Assembly (NCBI GenBank): GCA_003220475.1
Contig: QHSO01000087.1
Span: 1 to 34,628 of the forward strand
DNA length: 34,628 bases
Origin: Candidatus Rokuibacteriota bacterium
GTDB taxonomy: Bacteria > Methylomirabilota > Methylomirabilia > Rokubacteriales > CSP1-6
Reading direction: 5' to 3'
Part shown: piece by piece, positions 8,873 to 17,993 of the stretch
How positions within the stretch are numbered: position 1 is the stretch's first letter
How the letters are laid out: each line of letters starts with the position of its first letter
The notes under the pieces: generated by a model
The model's input: the letters and a program-made list of their open reading frames with translations, nothing else
What the model was told of the DNA's origin: nothing
Database searches by the model: none
Translations under genes and position numbers: made by a program

Positions 8873-9600
8873 ACGCCGAGGTAGTATTTTTTCACCAGCT
8901 CGTTTTCGCGCAGCTCGGCGGTGCTGCGGCCCTCGAACTCGATCTTGCCGTGCACGATGATGTAGCCGCGGTCGGCGATCTTCGTCGCCTGGTTGAAGTT
9001 CTGCTCGGCCATGAGGACGGTGAGGTGCCGCCGCTCCTTCAGCTCGCGGATCTTGGCGATCACGCGGCTCACGAGGATGGGCGCCAGGCCCACCGACGGC
9101 TCGTCGACCAGTAAGATCCGCGGCGACGACATGAGGGCGCGCGCGACGGCCAGCATCTGCTGTTCGCCGCCGCTCATGCTGCCGGCCAGCTGCGCCCGGC
9201 GGCCCCGCAGCACGGGAAACGCCTCGTAGGCGAACTCGAGATTGGTCTGGATGTCGGCGCGCGCGGCCTTGCGATAGGCGCCGAGCAGCAGGTTCTCCTC
9301 GACGCTGAGCTTGGGGAACAGCCGCCGGCCCTCGGGCACCAGTGCAATCCCGAGACTGACGATCTCTTCGGTCGAGCGCCGCGTGAGGTCCACCCGCGTG
9401 CCGTCGGTCTCGAGGAAGACCTCGCCGGCCTCCGGCGAGACCATGCCCATGATGCACTTGATCAGCGTGCTCTTGCCGTTGCCGTTGGTGCCGAGCAGCG
9501 CGACCGTCTCGCCCTCACGCACCTCGATGGACACGCCGTGCAGCACGCGGACAGCGCCGTAGCCGGCGTCCACGTTGCGCACGACGATCCTACTCGCCAA
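8869..9600 (-). CDS. livF: Branched-chain amino acid-type ABC transporter ATP-binding protein LivF
   Basis: The second ATPase of the Liv (HAAT) importer. I start it at TTG 9600, which overlaps the end of livG and gives the usual LivF N-terminus (ASRIVVRNVDAGYGAVRVLHGVS); 243 residues. Walker A GTNGNGKST is at 37-45. The signature MSGGEQQ is canonical, and Walker B ILLVDEPSVGLAP is followed by the H-loop-region MAEQN. LivF pairs with LivG on the cytoplasmic face of LivH/LivM to power uptake of branched-chain amino acids, amides, urea or similar ligands. It is the last gene of the five-gene operon. In-frame starts further upstream would lie inside livG and are unlikely. Confidence 0.92.
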   Translation of the reverse strand: MASRIVVRNVDAGYGAVRVLHGVSIEVREGETVALLGTNGNGKSTLIKCIMGMVSPEAGEVFLETDGTRVDLTRRSTEEIVSLGIALVPEGRRLFPKLSVEENLLLGAYRKAARADIQTNLEFAYEAFPVLRGRRAQLAGSMSGGEQQMLAVARALMSSPRILLVDEPSVGLAPILVSRVIAKIRELKERRHLTVLMAEQNFNQATKIADRGYIIVHGKIEFEGRSTAELRENELVKKYYLGV

Positions 9601-10306
9601 GGTAGGCCTTCTCGACGGCCGGGTTGCGCACGATCTCGTCGGGCGTGCCCTCGGCGATGCGCTCGCCGGCATCGAGGACGACGATGCGCTCGGAGAAGCG
9701 CATCACCGCGCGCATGATGTGCTCGATCATGATGATGGTGATGCCCTGTGCGTTGAGCCGGAACAGGATGGTCAGGATGTCGTCCACCTCGGCGCTGGAC
9801 AGTCCCGCCATCGCCTCGTCGGAGATCAGGAGCTTCGGTCGCGCGGCCATCGCGCGCGCGAGCTCGAGCTTGCGCATCTCGATCTGCGTGAGCCCGGCCG
9901 GCCGCAGATGCGCCTTGGCGGCCAGGCCGATGGCCTCGAGGATCTGCATGGCGTCGGCGCCGTCGGCGCCCCGGCCATGCGCGGCGTTCTCCAGCGGGAT
10001 GCCGAGGTTGTCGAGCACGCTCATACTGGTGAACGGCTTGGGAATCTGAAAGCTGCGCACGATGCCGAGCCGCGTGCGCCGGTGCGCCGGCAGGGCGGTG
10101 ATGTCGCGCCCGTCGAAGGTGATGTGGCCGCCGTCGACGGGCAGCGAGCCCGACACGCAATTGATCAGCGTGGTCTTGCCCGAGCCGTTGGGACCGATCA
10201 GCCCGAAACGCTCGCCGGGCTTCACCGCGATGCTCACCTGGTTGAGCGCGAGGAAGCCGCCGAAGCGTTTGGTGAGCCCCTCGACCTGGAGGAGCGCGTC
10301 ACTCAT
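9590..10306 (-). CDS. livG: Branched-chain amino acid-type ABC transporter ATP-binding protein LivG
   Basis: A 238-residue first ATPase of the Liv importer. The ATG at 10306 overlaps the livM stop as ATGA, so translation is coupled. Walker A GPNGSGKTT is at 38-46. The ABC signature is non-standard: LTQIEMRKLELARA replaces LSxGQ..., and Walker B reads LLISDEAMAGL instead of DEPxxGL. This variant recurs in a subgroup of LivG proteins, where the partner LivF carries the canonical signature as it does here, which suggests asymmetric ATP sites (inference). The C-terminal NPAVEKAYLGE tail is typical for the family. Confidence 0.93.
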   Translation of the reverse strand: MSDALLQVEGLTKRFGGFLALNQVSIAVKPGERFGLIGPNGSGKTTLINCVSGSLPVDGGHITFDGRDITALPAHRRTRLGIVRSFQIPKPFTSMSVLDNLGIPLENAAHGRGADGADAMQILEAIGLAAKAHLRPAGLTQIEMRKLELARAMAARPKLLISDEAMAGLSSAEVDDILTILFRLNAQGITIIMIEHIMRAVMRFSERIVVLDAGERIAEGTPDEIVRNPAVEKAYLGE

Positions 10307-11241
10307 ATGCGCCCCCGCACCCGACGCACGAGGCCGAGGATGCCCTCGGGCGCCAGGACGACGAAAGCTACCAGCACCACGCCGACGATCAACAGATTGA
10401 GCTCGGAGGAAATGGTCACGGTGGCCAGCTGCTGCGTGGTGCCCAGCAGCACGGCGCCGATCACCGGCCCCACCCAGCTCGTCGTGCCGCCGATCATCGG
10501 CATGGCGAGCGCGTTCACCGCGTAGTCCAGGGCGAAGGCGGAGTTGGGCTCGACGAACGTCACGTAGTAGGGAAACGGCGCGCCGGCCACGCCGAGCAGG
10601 AAGCCGCTGATCGTGGTGGCGAACAGCTTGAGCCGCAGCGTCGGCACGCCCATGCACTCGGCGGCCTCCTCGTTGTCGCGCAGGGCGGCCAGGCCACGGC
10701 CGATCCAGGAGCGCTCGATGAAGCGCGCCACGAGCACGGCGACGACGGCGAGCCCGAGCATCACCGTGAAGAGGAACACGACGTAGTTGCCGAAGGGCGG
10801 GCCACTCGGCCGGATCACGCTGATCCCGCGCGAGCCGCCAACGTATTCCCAATTGATGATCATCGTCTGCAGCACGACCGACAGCGCCAGCGTCGCGATC
10901 GAGAAGAACGTGCCCCGCAGGCGCAGCGTGAGATACCCGATGCCGAGGCCGAGCAGCGCCGCCACGAGACCACCGGCGACGATCAGCACCGGCAGCGGCG
11001 CCTTGATCGATCGGATGAGGAAGACCGCGGTATACGCGCCGAGCGCGAAGAACGCGGGCGTGCCGAAGTTCACGTAGCCGCCATAGCCGCCGAGGATGTT
11101 CCAGGCGGTGGCGATGACCACGTACTGGAGGATGACGTAGCCGGCGAAATAGAGATAGGGATTCACGCGCATGGTGGCGAGCGCGACGCCGGCCAGCACG
11201 ACGACCACGCCGACGCCCAGGGCTGGAAGCGTGCGCGCCAT
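10303..11241 (-). CDS. livM: Branched-chain amino acid-type ABC transporter permease LivM
   Basis: A 312-residue integral membrane permease of the BPD_transp_2 family with about eight to ten hydrophobic segments. Family hallmarks are AWNILGGYGGYVNFGTPAFFALGAY near residues 47-70, a conserved cytoplasmic loop (ALRDNEEAAECMGVPTLRLKL) that contacts the ATPases, and GGTTSWVGPVIGA near the C-terminus. Its start codon directly abuts the livH stop, and its stop overlaps the livG start. It forms the translocation pore with LivH. Confidence 0.93.
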   Translation of the reverse strand: MARTLPALGVGVVVVLAGVALATMRVNPYLYFAGYVILQYVVIATAWNILGGYGGYVNFGTPAFFALGAYTAVFLIRSIKAPLPVLIVAGGLVAALLGLGIGYLTLRLRGTFFSIATLALSVVLQTMIINWEYVGGSRGISVIRPSGPPFGNYVVFLFTVMLGLAVVAVLVARFIERSWIGRGLAALRDNEEAAECMGVPTLRLKLFATTISGFLLGVAGAPFPYYVTFVEPNSAFALDYAVNALAMPMIGGTTSWVGPVIGAVLLGTTQQLATVTISSELNLLIVGVVLVAFVVLAPEGILGLVRRVRGRI

Positions 11242-12114
11242 CTAGCGTCCGAACAGGCCGGCCGGCCGCACGGCGAGCGCGGCGAGCAGGATGCCGAACG
11301 AGACCGCCAGCGACCACGACGGCCCGAAGAACGTCGCCATCAGGCTCTCGATCACGCCGAGGATGATCGCGGCGACCAGCGTCCCGCCGATGCTGCCCAT
11401 GCCGCCGAGCACGGTGATGGCGAACATGCGGCCGATGTAGTCGCGGTCAGTGGACGGGATCACCGGCGCGATCGTGATGAGCAGCGCGCCGGCCAGGCTG
11501 GCGGCGGCGATCCCCACGCCGAACGCGATCGTTTTGATCTGCACGGGATTGGCCCCCATGAGCCGCAGCGCAGCCTGATCCTGCGAGACGGCCATGATGG
11601 CGCGTCCATAGAACGTCCGGCCGAGAAACAGATAGAGCGCCGCCGTCATTGCGACGCCGACCACGCACGGCACGAGATAGCGGAAGGAAACGCCAACGCC
11701 GGCGAGCTCGAACGACTTGCCGATGTAGCCCGCCTGGACCAGCCGGTAGTCGACGCCGAACTTGAGGCTGAGGCTGACCTCCATGATGAAGAGGATGCCG
11801 AAGAAGAACACGAGACCCCGCAGCGATTCCTCGCCTCGCCGCTCGAAACTGCCGTAGTAGATGCGGTAGACGACAGCGCCGAGCACATAGAACACGGGGG
11901 TGAAGGCGATCCCCGTGAGGATCGGATCGAGGCCGTACGCGGAGTTCATGACATACGCGGCGTACGCGCCCAGGATCACGAACGCGGGCTGGGCGATGTT
12001 GGCGATATCGAGCAGGCCGAAGATCAGCCCGATACCGAGGCTGACGGCGGCATAGAAGCCGCCGAGCAGCACGCCGGCGACCACGGCGTTCGCCAGCAGG
12101 TCCCAGGAGAACAC
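11242..12114 (-). CDS. livH: Branched-chain amino acid-type ABC transporter permease LivH
   Basis: A 290-residue BPD_transp_2 permease with repeated hydrophobic segments. LivH-type signatures visible are GVLLGGFYAAVSLGIGLIFGLLDIANIAQPAF at the N-terminus (positions about 14-46), SQDQAALRLMGANPVQIK in the ATPase-contact loop, and VLGGMGSIGGTLVAA near residue 235. It is 10 bp after livK and abuts livM. The partial sequence ISSTDRDYIGRMFAITV, read as IPSTDRDYIGRMFAITV in the frame, precedes the conserved glycine-rich loop as in other LivH proteins. Confidence 0.93.
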   Translation of the reverse strand: MFSWDLLANAVVAGVLLGGFYAAVSLGIGLIFGLLDIANIAQPAFVILGAYAAYVMNSAYGLDPILTGIAFTPVFYVLGAVVYRIYYGSFERRGEESLRGLVFFFGILFIMEVSLSLKFGVDYRLVQAGYIGKSFELAGVGVSFRYLVPCVVGVAMTAALYLFLGRTFYGRAIMAVSQDQAALRLMGANPVQIKTIAFGVGIAAASLAGALLITIAPVIPSTDRDYIGRMFAITVLGGMGSIGGTLVAAIILGVIESLMATFFGPSWSLAVSFGILLAALAVRPAGLFGR

Positions 12115-12124
12115 GGGCCGCGGA

Positions 12125-13390
12125 CTACTTCAGCGCGGCCGCGTACGGATAAATGAGGTTGCCCGACTTGAACTCGTCGGGATAGAGCACGACTTTCTTT
12201 CCGGGACCGCGGAACTGGTCGATGCTGTTGCCCGAGATCTTCTGGTACTGCACCATCAGCGTGCGGCCCTTGGCCCATTCTCCGTTCTTGCCGAACTTCA
12301 CCTTGCCGACGATCGTGTTGAACTCGGTGGCGCGGATGTGGTCGGCGATCTTCTGCTGATCGAGGCCCTTCGTCGCCTCGACCGCCTGCCCGAGGACCTG
12401 CACGAGCGCGTACGAATACGGCGGCAGATAGTAGCCGAGCGGGTCGACGCCGGCCTTCTCGGCGCGCGCCTGATACTCCTTGAGGAATTCCTTGATGCCG
12501 GGGATGGCGAGGAACGGCGGCTCCGGCGCCCAGAAGTCGTAGTTGACGACACCGTTCAGCATCGAGCCCATGCTCGTCATCACCGTCGTGAACATCAGGC
12601 CGACCATGCCGCCGCCGAAGATCTTCGGCTGCAGTCCCACCTCGTGCGCCGCGCGGAGCATGCCGACCGAGTCCGGCGGATACGACGCCACGAACACGAT
12701 GTCGGGGTTGGTCGCCTTGATCGCTCGCACGATCGGTGTGTAGTCGACGGTGCTCGGCGGATAGGTCTTGTCGTAGACGGTCTTCAAGCCGTACCGCTTG
12801 ATCAGCTCGCGCGCGCCGACCAGCGCGTTCTGCGGATACTCCGCGTCGGCGCCGACGATCGCGACGGTTTGCGGCTTTGGATTTTGCCTGGCCGCCAGCT
12901 CGAAGAAGCCGATGGCCGTGCTCGTCTGCGGATCGGGGCCGGCGGGCTGGATCTGGAAGTAGTTCGGGTACTGGTACTTCTCGTTGTTGGCGAGCCCGAA
13001 CATGCCCATGACCGTGAGCTTGCGCTCCATGGCGATCGGCATGAGCGGTGCGATCAGGTTCGTGCCGTAGCCGGAGATGACGAGGTCCACCTTGTCGACG
13101 TCGAGCAGCTTCGTGTAGATGCCAGGCACGGTGGACGGGTTCGTCTGGTCGTCGTAGTAGATCAGCTGCACCGGTCGTCCCAGGAGGCCGCCCTTCTTGT
13201 TGACGTCGTCCTTCCAGATCTCGACCGCGAGCAGCGCCGGCTTGCCGTTGGCCGACAGCCCGCCCGTGAGGGCCATGCCGAATCCGAGCTTGATGGGATC
13301 GGCCGCGCGCGCGACGGGGACGAGCGCGGCCGCGGCAACGACGACGAGCGTGGCGAGAGTTACAGCGATCAGCGCACGAGTGCGGGTCAT
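12125..13390 (-). CDS. livK: Branched-chain amino acid-type ABC transporter substrate-binding protein LivK
   Basis: A 421-residue periplasmic binding protein of the Peripla_BP_6 family. ATG 13390 is selected because GGAGG lies 6-7 nt upstream and it starts a signal peptide (residues 1-30, ending PVARAA). The mature start DPIKLGFGMALTGGLSANGKP is the classic LivK/AmiC beginning. Later motifs include VDLVISGYGTN, VAIVGADAEYPQN and IRAIKATNPDIVFVASYPPDS. First gene of the liv operon. The ligand could be an amino acid, amide or aromatic acid; the amidase gene close by makes amides a reasonable guess but not more. Confidence 0.93.
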   Translation of the reverse strand: MTRTRALIAVTLATLVVVAAAALVPVARAADPIKLGFGMALTGGLSANGKPALLAVEIWKDDVNKKGGLLGRPVQLIYYDDQTNPSTVPGIYTKLLDVDKVDLVISGYGTNLIAPLMPIAMERKLTVMGMFGLANNEKYQYPNYFQIQPAGPDPQTSTAIGFFELAARQNPKPQTVAIVGADAEYPQNALVGARELIKRYGLKTVYDKTYPPSTVDYTPIVRAIKATNPDIVFVASYPPDSVGMLRAAHEVGLQPKIFGGGMVGLMFTTVMTSMGSMLNGVVNYDFWAPEPPFLAIPGIKEFLKEYQARAEKAGVDPLGYYLPPYSYALVQVLGQAVEATKGLDQQKIADHIRATEFNTIVGKVKFGKNGEWAKGRTLMVQYQKISGNSIDQFRGPGKKVVLYPDEFKSGNLIYPYAAALK

Positions 13391-13408
13391 GGTGGCCTCC
13401 GTGGCGCG

Positions 13409-13415
13409 TATATTA
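13409..13415. promoter_or_regulatory. Possible back-to-back -10 elements between livK and the LVIVD gene
   Basis: Only 43 bp separate the divergent starts of livK (13390) and the LVIVD gene (13434). In the middle, TATATT (+, 13409-13414) and TAATAT (-, 13415-13410) overlap. Each is placed about 20 nt from its start codon, leaving room for the two GGAGG-type ribosome-binding sites. No good -35 hexamer is seen for either, so this is a weak prediction. Confidence 0.3.
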
Positions 13416-13433
13416 CACGCCCGGGAGGCAGCC

Positions 13434-14540
13434 ATGGCACACGCGCGCGGCATCAAGCCGGTTGGTTACTTCGATTGTCCGGGCGGCGGTCAGGTCGTCG
13501 TCAGCGGCACCACCGCGTACATCGCGCACATGAAGGCGCCGCACGGGACGACGATCGTCGACATCGCCGACCCCGCCAATCCGCGCAAGCTCGCGGAGCT
13601 CACGATCCCGCCCGACGTGCACTCGCACAAAGTGCGCGTGATGAACGACGTGATGCTCGTCAACCGCGAAGCCGCCCCGCGCACCACGCCCGGCTCCGGA
13701 CTGCGCGGCGGTCTGGGAATCTACGACGTCTCGCGTCCGGACAAGCCGCGCGAGATCGCGTTCTGGCAGTGCAAGGGCGTCCATCGCTTCACGTTCGACG
13801 GCCGCTACGCGTATCTCTCGCCGGATCTCGAGGGCTATCGCGGCAACATCGTCGGGATTCTCGATCTCGTCGATCCCGCGCACCCACAAGAGGTCGGGCG
13901 CTGGTGGATGCCCGGCCAGTGGATCGCCGGCGGCGAGACGCCGACGTGGGAGGGCCGCGCGCATCGCTGCCATCATCCGATCCGCCTCGGCAACCGGCTC
14001 TATGTCTCCTACTGGCACGGCGGCTTCGTCATTCTCGACATCGAGGATCTCGGCAAGCCGCGCTTCGTCGCCGGCCTCGACTGGAGTCCGCCGTTCAGCA
14101 CGCCCACGCACACCGCGCTGCCGATCCCCTTCCCGCTGCACGGGCGCAACGTGTTGCTCGTCGCCGACGAGGACGTCATGCGGATTCCGCCGGGAACGCC
14201 CGCGTTCCTCTGGCTCGTGGACATCTCCGAGGAGACGCGCCCCACGCCCTTCGCATCGTTTCAGGTGGACGGCATCGATGGCTCGCCGCAGCCGGAGTTC
14301 ACCGCCTGCCATCAGCCGTGTGAGGAGGTACGCGGCACGGAGATTCCGGTCGCCTGGTTCGCCCACGGCCTGCGCATCGTCGACATCGCGAATCCGCACG
14401 CGCCGCGCGAGGTCGCCTCGTTCGTGCCCGACCCCGCCGACGGCGGGCGCGTATGCAGCAACGACGTCTGCTACGACGCGCGCGGGCTGCTGTACCTCAT
14501 CGATCGCGACCGCGGGCTGCACATCGTCGAGCGGACGTGA
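13434..14540 (+). CDS. LVIVD-repeat beta-propeller protein
   Basis: A 368-residue protein from ATG 13434, with GGGAGG 5 nt upstream. It carries repeated LVIVD-like blades: TTIVDIADPANPRKLAEL, GIYDVSRPDKPREIAFW, VGILDLVDPAHPQEVGRW, FVILDIEDLGKPRFVAG and LRIVDIANPHAPREVASF. These repeats build a beta-propeller of unknown function in bacteria and archaea. There is no signal peptide, so it is predicted cytoplasmic. Numerous His, Asp and Trp residues (GRAHRCHHPIR, SYWHGG) could line a metal or substrate site. It shares the divergent promoter region with livK and converges on the amidase gene with 27 bp between stops. A role linked to the transporter ligand is only a guess. Confidence 0.85.
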   Translation: MAHARGIKPVGYFDCPGGGQVVVSGTTAYIAHMKAPHGTTIVDIADPANPRKLAELTIPPDVHSHKVRVMNDVMLVNREAAPRTTPGSGLRGGLGIYDVSRPDKPREIAFWQCKGVHRFTFDGRYAYLSPDLEGYRGNIVGILDLVDPAHPQEVGRWWMPGQWIAGGETPTWEGRAHRCHHPIRLGNRLYVSYWHGGFVILDIEDLGKPRFVAGLDWSPPFSTPTHTALPIPFPLHGRNVLLVADEDVMRIPPGTPAFLWLVDISEETRPTPFASFQVDGIDGSPQPEFTACHQPCEEVRGTEIPVAWFAHGLRIVDIANPHAPREVASFVPDPADGGRVCSNDVCYDARGLLYLIDRDRGLHIVERT

Positions 14541-14567
14541 GGGGGTTCGCGGGCCGAGCCGCCGTCG

Positions 14568-16001
14568 TCACCTCAGCGGCGGCCGGCGATCCTTCCACGG
14601 CTGCGCCGCTTCCAGTTGCGATGCGAGGCGGAACAACGTCGCCTCGTCGCCGAAGCGCGCGACGAACTGCACGCCGAGTGGCAGCCCGCTCTTCGACACC
14701 GCGAGCGGTACCGACATCGCCGGGTGACCCGACGAATTGAACAGCGCCGTGAACCCAACGCTCGCCGTGCGCGCGGCCAGGAACGCCGCCGAGTCCGGGT
14801 TGGACAGGCTGAGGACGCCGAGTGGGTGCGGAGGCTTCGCCATGGTCGGCGTCAGCAGGATGTCGTACTGCTCGAGGAATCGCGCGACCGCGCGGCCCGT
14901 GCGGTGCACGGTATGGATCGCGCGCGCATAGTCGGCGGCGGAGAACGCGCGCGCCTCCTGCACGCGCTCCCAGGTGATGCGTTCGACGTCGTCCTGGCTG
15001 AGCGGTCGGCCCAGCGCCGCGGCGCGCGTCTCGAGCGTGAAGGTCAGGCTCGCGACGACGATGGTGCGGCTGGCCTGGCCCCAGGCGGCTTCGTCGAACT
15101 GCGGGCGCGCTTCCTCTATATGGTGCCCGAGGCTCGCGCAGAGCTTGGCGGCCCCGCGCACAGCTTCCGCGCACTCCGGATCCACGGGACCCGCAAGCCA
15201 CGGCGTCGTGGTGAGCGCGATGCGGAGTCGTCCGGGATCGCGACCGACTTCTTCTAGGAAGAGCCGCGCAGGCGGCGGCGCCCAGTACGGATCGCCGATG
15301 TCGGGGCCCGACGTCGCATCCAGCAGCGCGGCGCTGTCGCGCACGCTCCACGTGACGGCGTGGCCGATCGATGCGCCGCTCCAGCCCTCGCCCGCGTCCG
15401 GCCCCATGGGATTGCGGGCGCGCGTGGGCTTGAGGCCGAAGAGGCCGCACGCGGAGGCGGGAATTCGGATCGAGCCGCCGCCGTCGGTCGCGTGGGCCAT
15501 CGGCAGCATGCCGGCCGCCACCGCGGCGGCCGCGCCGCCGCTGGAGCCGCCGGCGCTATGGCCGAGGTTCCACGGATTGCGCGTGGGACCGAACAGTCGC
15601 GGCTCGGTCGACGGCGCGATGCCCATCTCGGGCGTGTTCGACTTGCCGACGATGACGAGGCCCGCCCGCTTCATCCGCGCGACGATCTCGCTGTCGTGAT
15701 CGGGCACGTTGCTCGCGAAGAGTCCGCTGCCGTAGCTCGTGACGACACCGGTGTAGAGCGCACCGAGGTCCTTCAGCAGATACGGCACGCCCTTGAACGG
15801 ACCGTCGGGCAGGCCGGCGCGGATGGCCGCGCGGGCGTGGTCGTCCATGCGCGTCACGACCGCGTTGATGGCGGGATTACGCCCGTCGATGCGCTCGAGC
15901 GTCGCCGCCAGGACTTCCTCGGGCGTGGCTTCCTTCGTTCGGATCAGCTCGGCCAGGCCGAGCCCGTCGTACCGCTCGAATTGCTCGGCGAGCCGGCTCA
16001 C
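14568..16001 (-). CDS. Amidase (amidase-signature family)
   Basis: A 477-residue amidase-signature hydrolase. The Ser-cisSer-Lys triad is visible: K77 in LLKDL, S153 in GGSSGG and S177 in [10 protein letters not shown], with spacing like FAAH and GatA. It starts with GTG 16001, overlapping the VOC gene stop as GTGA, so the two are translationally coupled. The enzyme hydrolyses a carboxamide to acid plus ammonia or amine in the cytoplasm. It is not the tRNA amidotransferase subunit in context, because no gatB or gatC is near. The substrate is unknown. The adjacent VOC protein and the nearby Liv-type importer suggest a small catabolic unit (inference). Confidence 0.92.
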   Translation of the reverse strand: MSRLAEQFERYDGLGLAELIRTKEATPEEVLAATLERIDGRNPAINAVVTRMDDHARAAIRAGLPDGPFKGVPYLLKDLGALYTGVVTSYGSGLFASNVPDHDSEIVARMKRAGLVIVGKSNTPEMGIAPSTEPRLFGPTRNPWNLGHSAGGSSGGAAAAVAAGMLPMAHATDGGGSIRIPASACGLFGLKPTRARNPMGPDAGEGWSGASIGHAVTWSVRDSAALLDATSGPDIGDPYWAPPPARLFLEEVGRDPGRLRIALTTTPWLAGPVDPECAEAVRGAAKLCASLGHHIEEARPQFDEAAWGQASRTIVVASLTFTLETRAAALGRPLSQDDVERITWERVQEARAFSAADYARAIHTVHRTGRAVARFLEQYDILLTPTMAKPPHPLGVLSLSNPDSAAFLAARTASVGFTALFNSSGHPAMSVPLAVSKSGLPLGVQFVARFGDEATLFRLASQLEAAQPWKDRRPPLR

Positions 16002-16555
16002 GCGGAGACCTTCGCGCCCCCGAACACCGGGTTGTCGGTCGTGTCGACGAGCGCCTCAGCGCCTTCGGTCGGCAGCCGCTCCGAGAAGTTCTGCGCGCCG
16101 TCGATGTCGTTCTCCCAGATCTCGCGCGGCAACTCGTAGAGCACCTCGATGCCGTGACCGTCGGGATCCTCGATGTACACGCTGTGGGTCATGCCGTGGT
16201 TCACGCGGCGCAGGAACTTCACGCCTTTGTTCTGGAGGAACTCGACCTGCTTGAGCCACGACGCGCGATCGGGCCACGCGATCGCCACGTGGTTGAGGCC
16301 GATGCGCTTGGGCTGCATCGTCCATGCGTCCTGCCCGGCCGCCTCCGGCGGCGCCTCGGCCAGAGCCAGATCGTGATGGGTCACCTCACCGTCCTCCGAC
16401 ACGCCGCTGTAGAACCGCATTTTGAACGGACGATTCTTCAGCTCCGCCACCTGGCGGAAGCCGATGATCTCCGTCCAGAAGCGATGCGAGACCTCGAGAT
16501 CGCGCACGTTGAGGACGAGGTGATTGATCCCGCGTGGCGTGATGGCGACGTGCAA
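15998..16555 (-). CDS. VOC (glyoxalase/extradiol dioxygenase) family protein
   Basis: About 185 residues with two vicinal-oxygen-chelate modules. Module 1 begins GINHLVLNVRDLEVSHRFWTE; module 2 begins RIGLNHVAIAWPD. Likely metal ligands are the His of LNHVAI, the His of MTHSVYIEDPDG and the Glu of HGIEVLYE. These proteins bind a metal and act as dioxygenases, isomerases or lyases on vicinal-oxygen substrates. The only start codon giving a normal N-terminus is TTG 16555, which overlaps the start of the divergent TauD gene by 6 nt. The frame itself stays open far upstream antisense to tauD, which is not credible as coding. The stop overlaps the amidase start. Confidence 0.85.
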   Translation of the reverse strand: MHVAITPRGINHLVLNVRDLEVSHRFWTEIIGFRQVAELKNRPFKMRFYSGVSEDGEVTHHDLALAEAPPEAAGQDAWTMQPKRIGLNHVAIAWPDRASWLKQVEFLQNKGVKFLRRVNHGMTHSVYIEDPDGHGIEVLYELPREIWENDIDGAQNFSERLPTEGAEALVDTTDNPVFGGAKVSA

Positions 16556-17359
16556 CCCATCACCGGCGAGCTCGGCGCGGAGATCTCCGGCGTCGATCTC
16601 GGCGCGGACCTCGACGACGCCACGATCGCCGAGATCCGCCAAGCCCTGCTCGAGCACGGTGTGATCTTCTTCCGCGATCAGGAGTTCGACGCCGAGCAAC
16701 ACAAGCGGCTGGCGCGGCGCTTCGGCGAGATCTTCGTGCACCCGAACTACGCGGGGACGCAGGCCGACCCGGAGATCGTCATGATCCGCCGCGAGCCGGG
16801 CGATACGCGGGTGGTCGGCGAGGACTGGCACACCGACACCACGATGATGCCCAAGCCCCCGATGGGCGCGATCCTCTACGCGATCGAGGTGCCGCCGTTT
16901 GGCGGCGATACGCTGTTCGCCAACCAGTACCTGGCCTACGAGACGCTGTCGGACGGCATGAAGCGGCTCATCGACGGGCTTCGCGCGATCCACAGCGACC
17001 GGCTCGTGGCCGGCCCGCAATCGCGCGCCAGCGTCGGCCGCAGTACGAAGGCGCGTCACGACGACGCGTGGCGCGAGACGGTGAGCACGCACCCGATGGC
17101 CATCAGACATCCCGAGACCGGCCGCAAGGCGCTCTTCGTCAACGTCTCCTACACCGTCGGCATCGAGGGGCTCGCCGAAGACGAGAGCCGGCCGTTGCTG
17201 GACTTCCTGATGGAGCACGGCAATCGTCCGGAGTTCACGTGCCGCTTCCGCTGGACCCAGGGCGCCGTCGCATTCTGGGACAACCGCTGCGTGAAGCACC
17301 TCGCGATCAACGACGCGGGGCCGTTTCGGCGAGTGATGCGGAGAGTGCAGATCGCGTGA
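16550..17359 (+). CDS. TauD/TfdA-family Fe(II)/2-oxoglutarate dioxygenase
   Basis: A 269-residue cytoplasmic non-heme iron dioxygenase. The family N-terminus VQPITGELGAEISGVDLG begins at GTG 16550, so I start there. The iron triad is H94-x-D96 (DWHTDT) and H250 (VKHLAIND), with R261 eleven residues later to hold 2-oxoglutarate, as in TauD. The family couples 2-oxoglutarate decarboxylation to hydroxylation of substrates such as taurine or aryloxyalkanoates; specificity cannot be read here. Its 5' end overlaps the divergent VOC gene, and its stop overlaps the pssA start (GTGA). The ribosome-binding site is poor. Confidence 0.92.
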   Translation: MQPITGELGAEISGVDLGADLDDATIAEIRQALLEHGVIFFRDQEFDAEQHKRLARRFGEIFVHPNYAGTQADPEIVMIRREPGDTRVVGEDWHTDTTMMPKPPMGAILYAIEVPPFGGDTLFANQYLAYETLSDGMKRLIDGLRAIHSDRLVAGPQSRASVGRSTKARHDDAWRETVSTHPMAIRHPETGRKALFVNVSYTVGIEGLAEDESRPLLDFLMEHGNRPEFTCRFRWTQGAVAFWDNRCVKHLAINDAGPFRRVMRRVQIA

Positions 17360-17985
17360 GTGCGACGGCGCCGCCGCGACGACTGTCGATGATCCGCGGG
17401 TTCCACCTCGCGGATTTTCTGACGCTCGGCAATGCCGCCTGCGGCGTCGTGGCGATCTTCGCGGCCATGGCGTACCTCGAAGCGCGTGAGGCGGGGCGCC
17501 TGCTCGCCGCCACCGCGCTGCTGCCGCTCGCGCTCGTGTTCGACGTGCTCGACGGGCGCGTCGCCCGCGCGCGCCGCGCGCACTCCGCGCTGGGCCGTGA
17601 GCTGGACTCCCTGGCCGACGTCATCTCGTTCGGCGTGGCGCCAGCGGCGATCGCCTACGCCGCCGGCATGAACGCCGTCTGGGACGTCGTGATCCTCGTG
17701 TATTTCGTCTGCTGCGGCGTCAGCCGGCTGGCGCGCTTCAACGTCACGGCGGAGACGCTGGCCGCGCACAGCGCCAAGGTCACCTACTTCGAGGGGACGC
17801 CGATTCCCACGAGCGTCGTGCTCGTCGCCATCGTGTCGATCGCCGCGTGGGTCGGGCGCCTGGGCGACACGCTACCTGGCGGCGCCGTGCACCTCGGGCC
17901 ATGGGCGCTTCACCCACTGACCGTGCTGTGGGCAGTATCGGGATCGTTGATGATCAGCAAAACGCTCCGCATCCCCAAACTTTGA
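17356..17985 (+). CDS. pssA: CDP-diacylglycerol--serine O-phosphatidyltransferase
   Basis: A 209-residue membrane enzyme of the CDP-alcohol phosphatidyltransferase family. The full active-site motif is present: D66-G67, A70-R71, G80, D84 and D88 with exact family spacing. Together with the hydrophobic N-terminus (LADFLTLGNAACGVVAIF) and SRLARFNV, TYFEGTPIPTS and about six membrane segments, this is the PssA type. It makes phosphatidylserine from CDP-diacylglycerol and serine at the inner membrane. GTG 17356 overlaps the tauD stop; an alternative ATG is at 17389. No psd decarboxylase gene is next to it, which is unusual. The hairpin repeat begins about 10 bp after its stop. Confidence 0.9.
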   Translation: MSATAPPRRLSMIRGFHLADFLTLGNAACGVVAIFAAMAYLEAREAGRLLAATALLPLALVFDVLDGRVARARRAHSALGRELDSLADVISFGVAPAAIAYAAGMNAVWDVVILVYFVCCGVSRLARFNVTAETLAAHSAKVTYFEGTPIPTSVVLVAIVSIAAWVGRLGDTLPGGAVHLGPWALHPLTVLWAVSGSLMISKTLRIPKL

Positions 17986-17993
17986 TGGATCGA

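Noticed and set aside
12338-14323. A 661-codon plus-strand frame across livK and the LVIVD gene
   Set aside because: It is antisense to livK and out of frame with the LVIVD repeats; no homology is recognisable.
16600-17299. N-terminal extension of the VOC protein
   Set aside because: The frame is open only because it is antisense to the TauD gene; the VOC fold begins after 16555.
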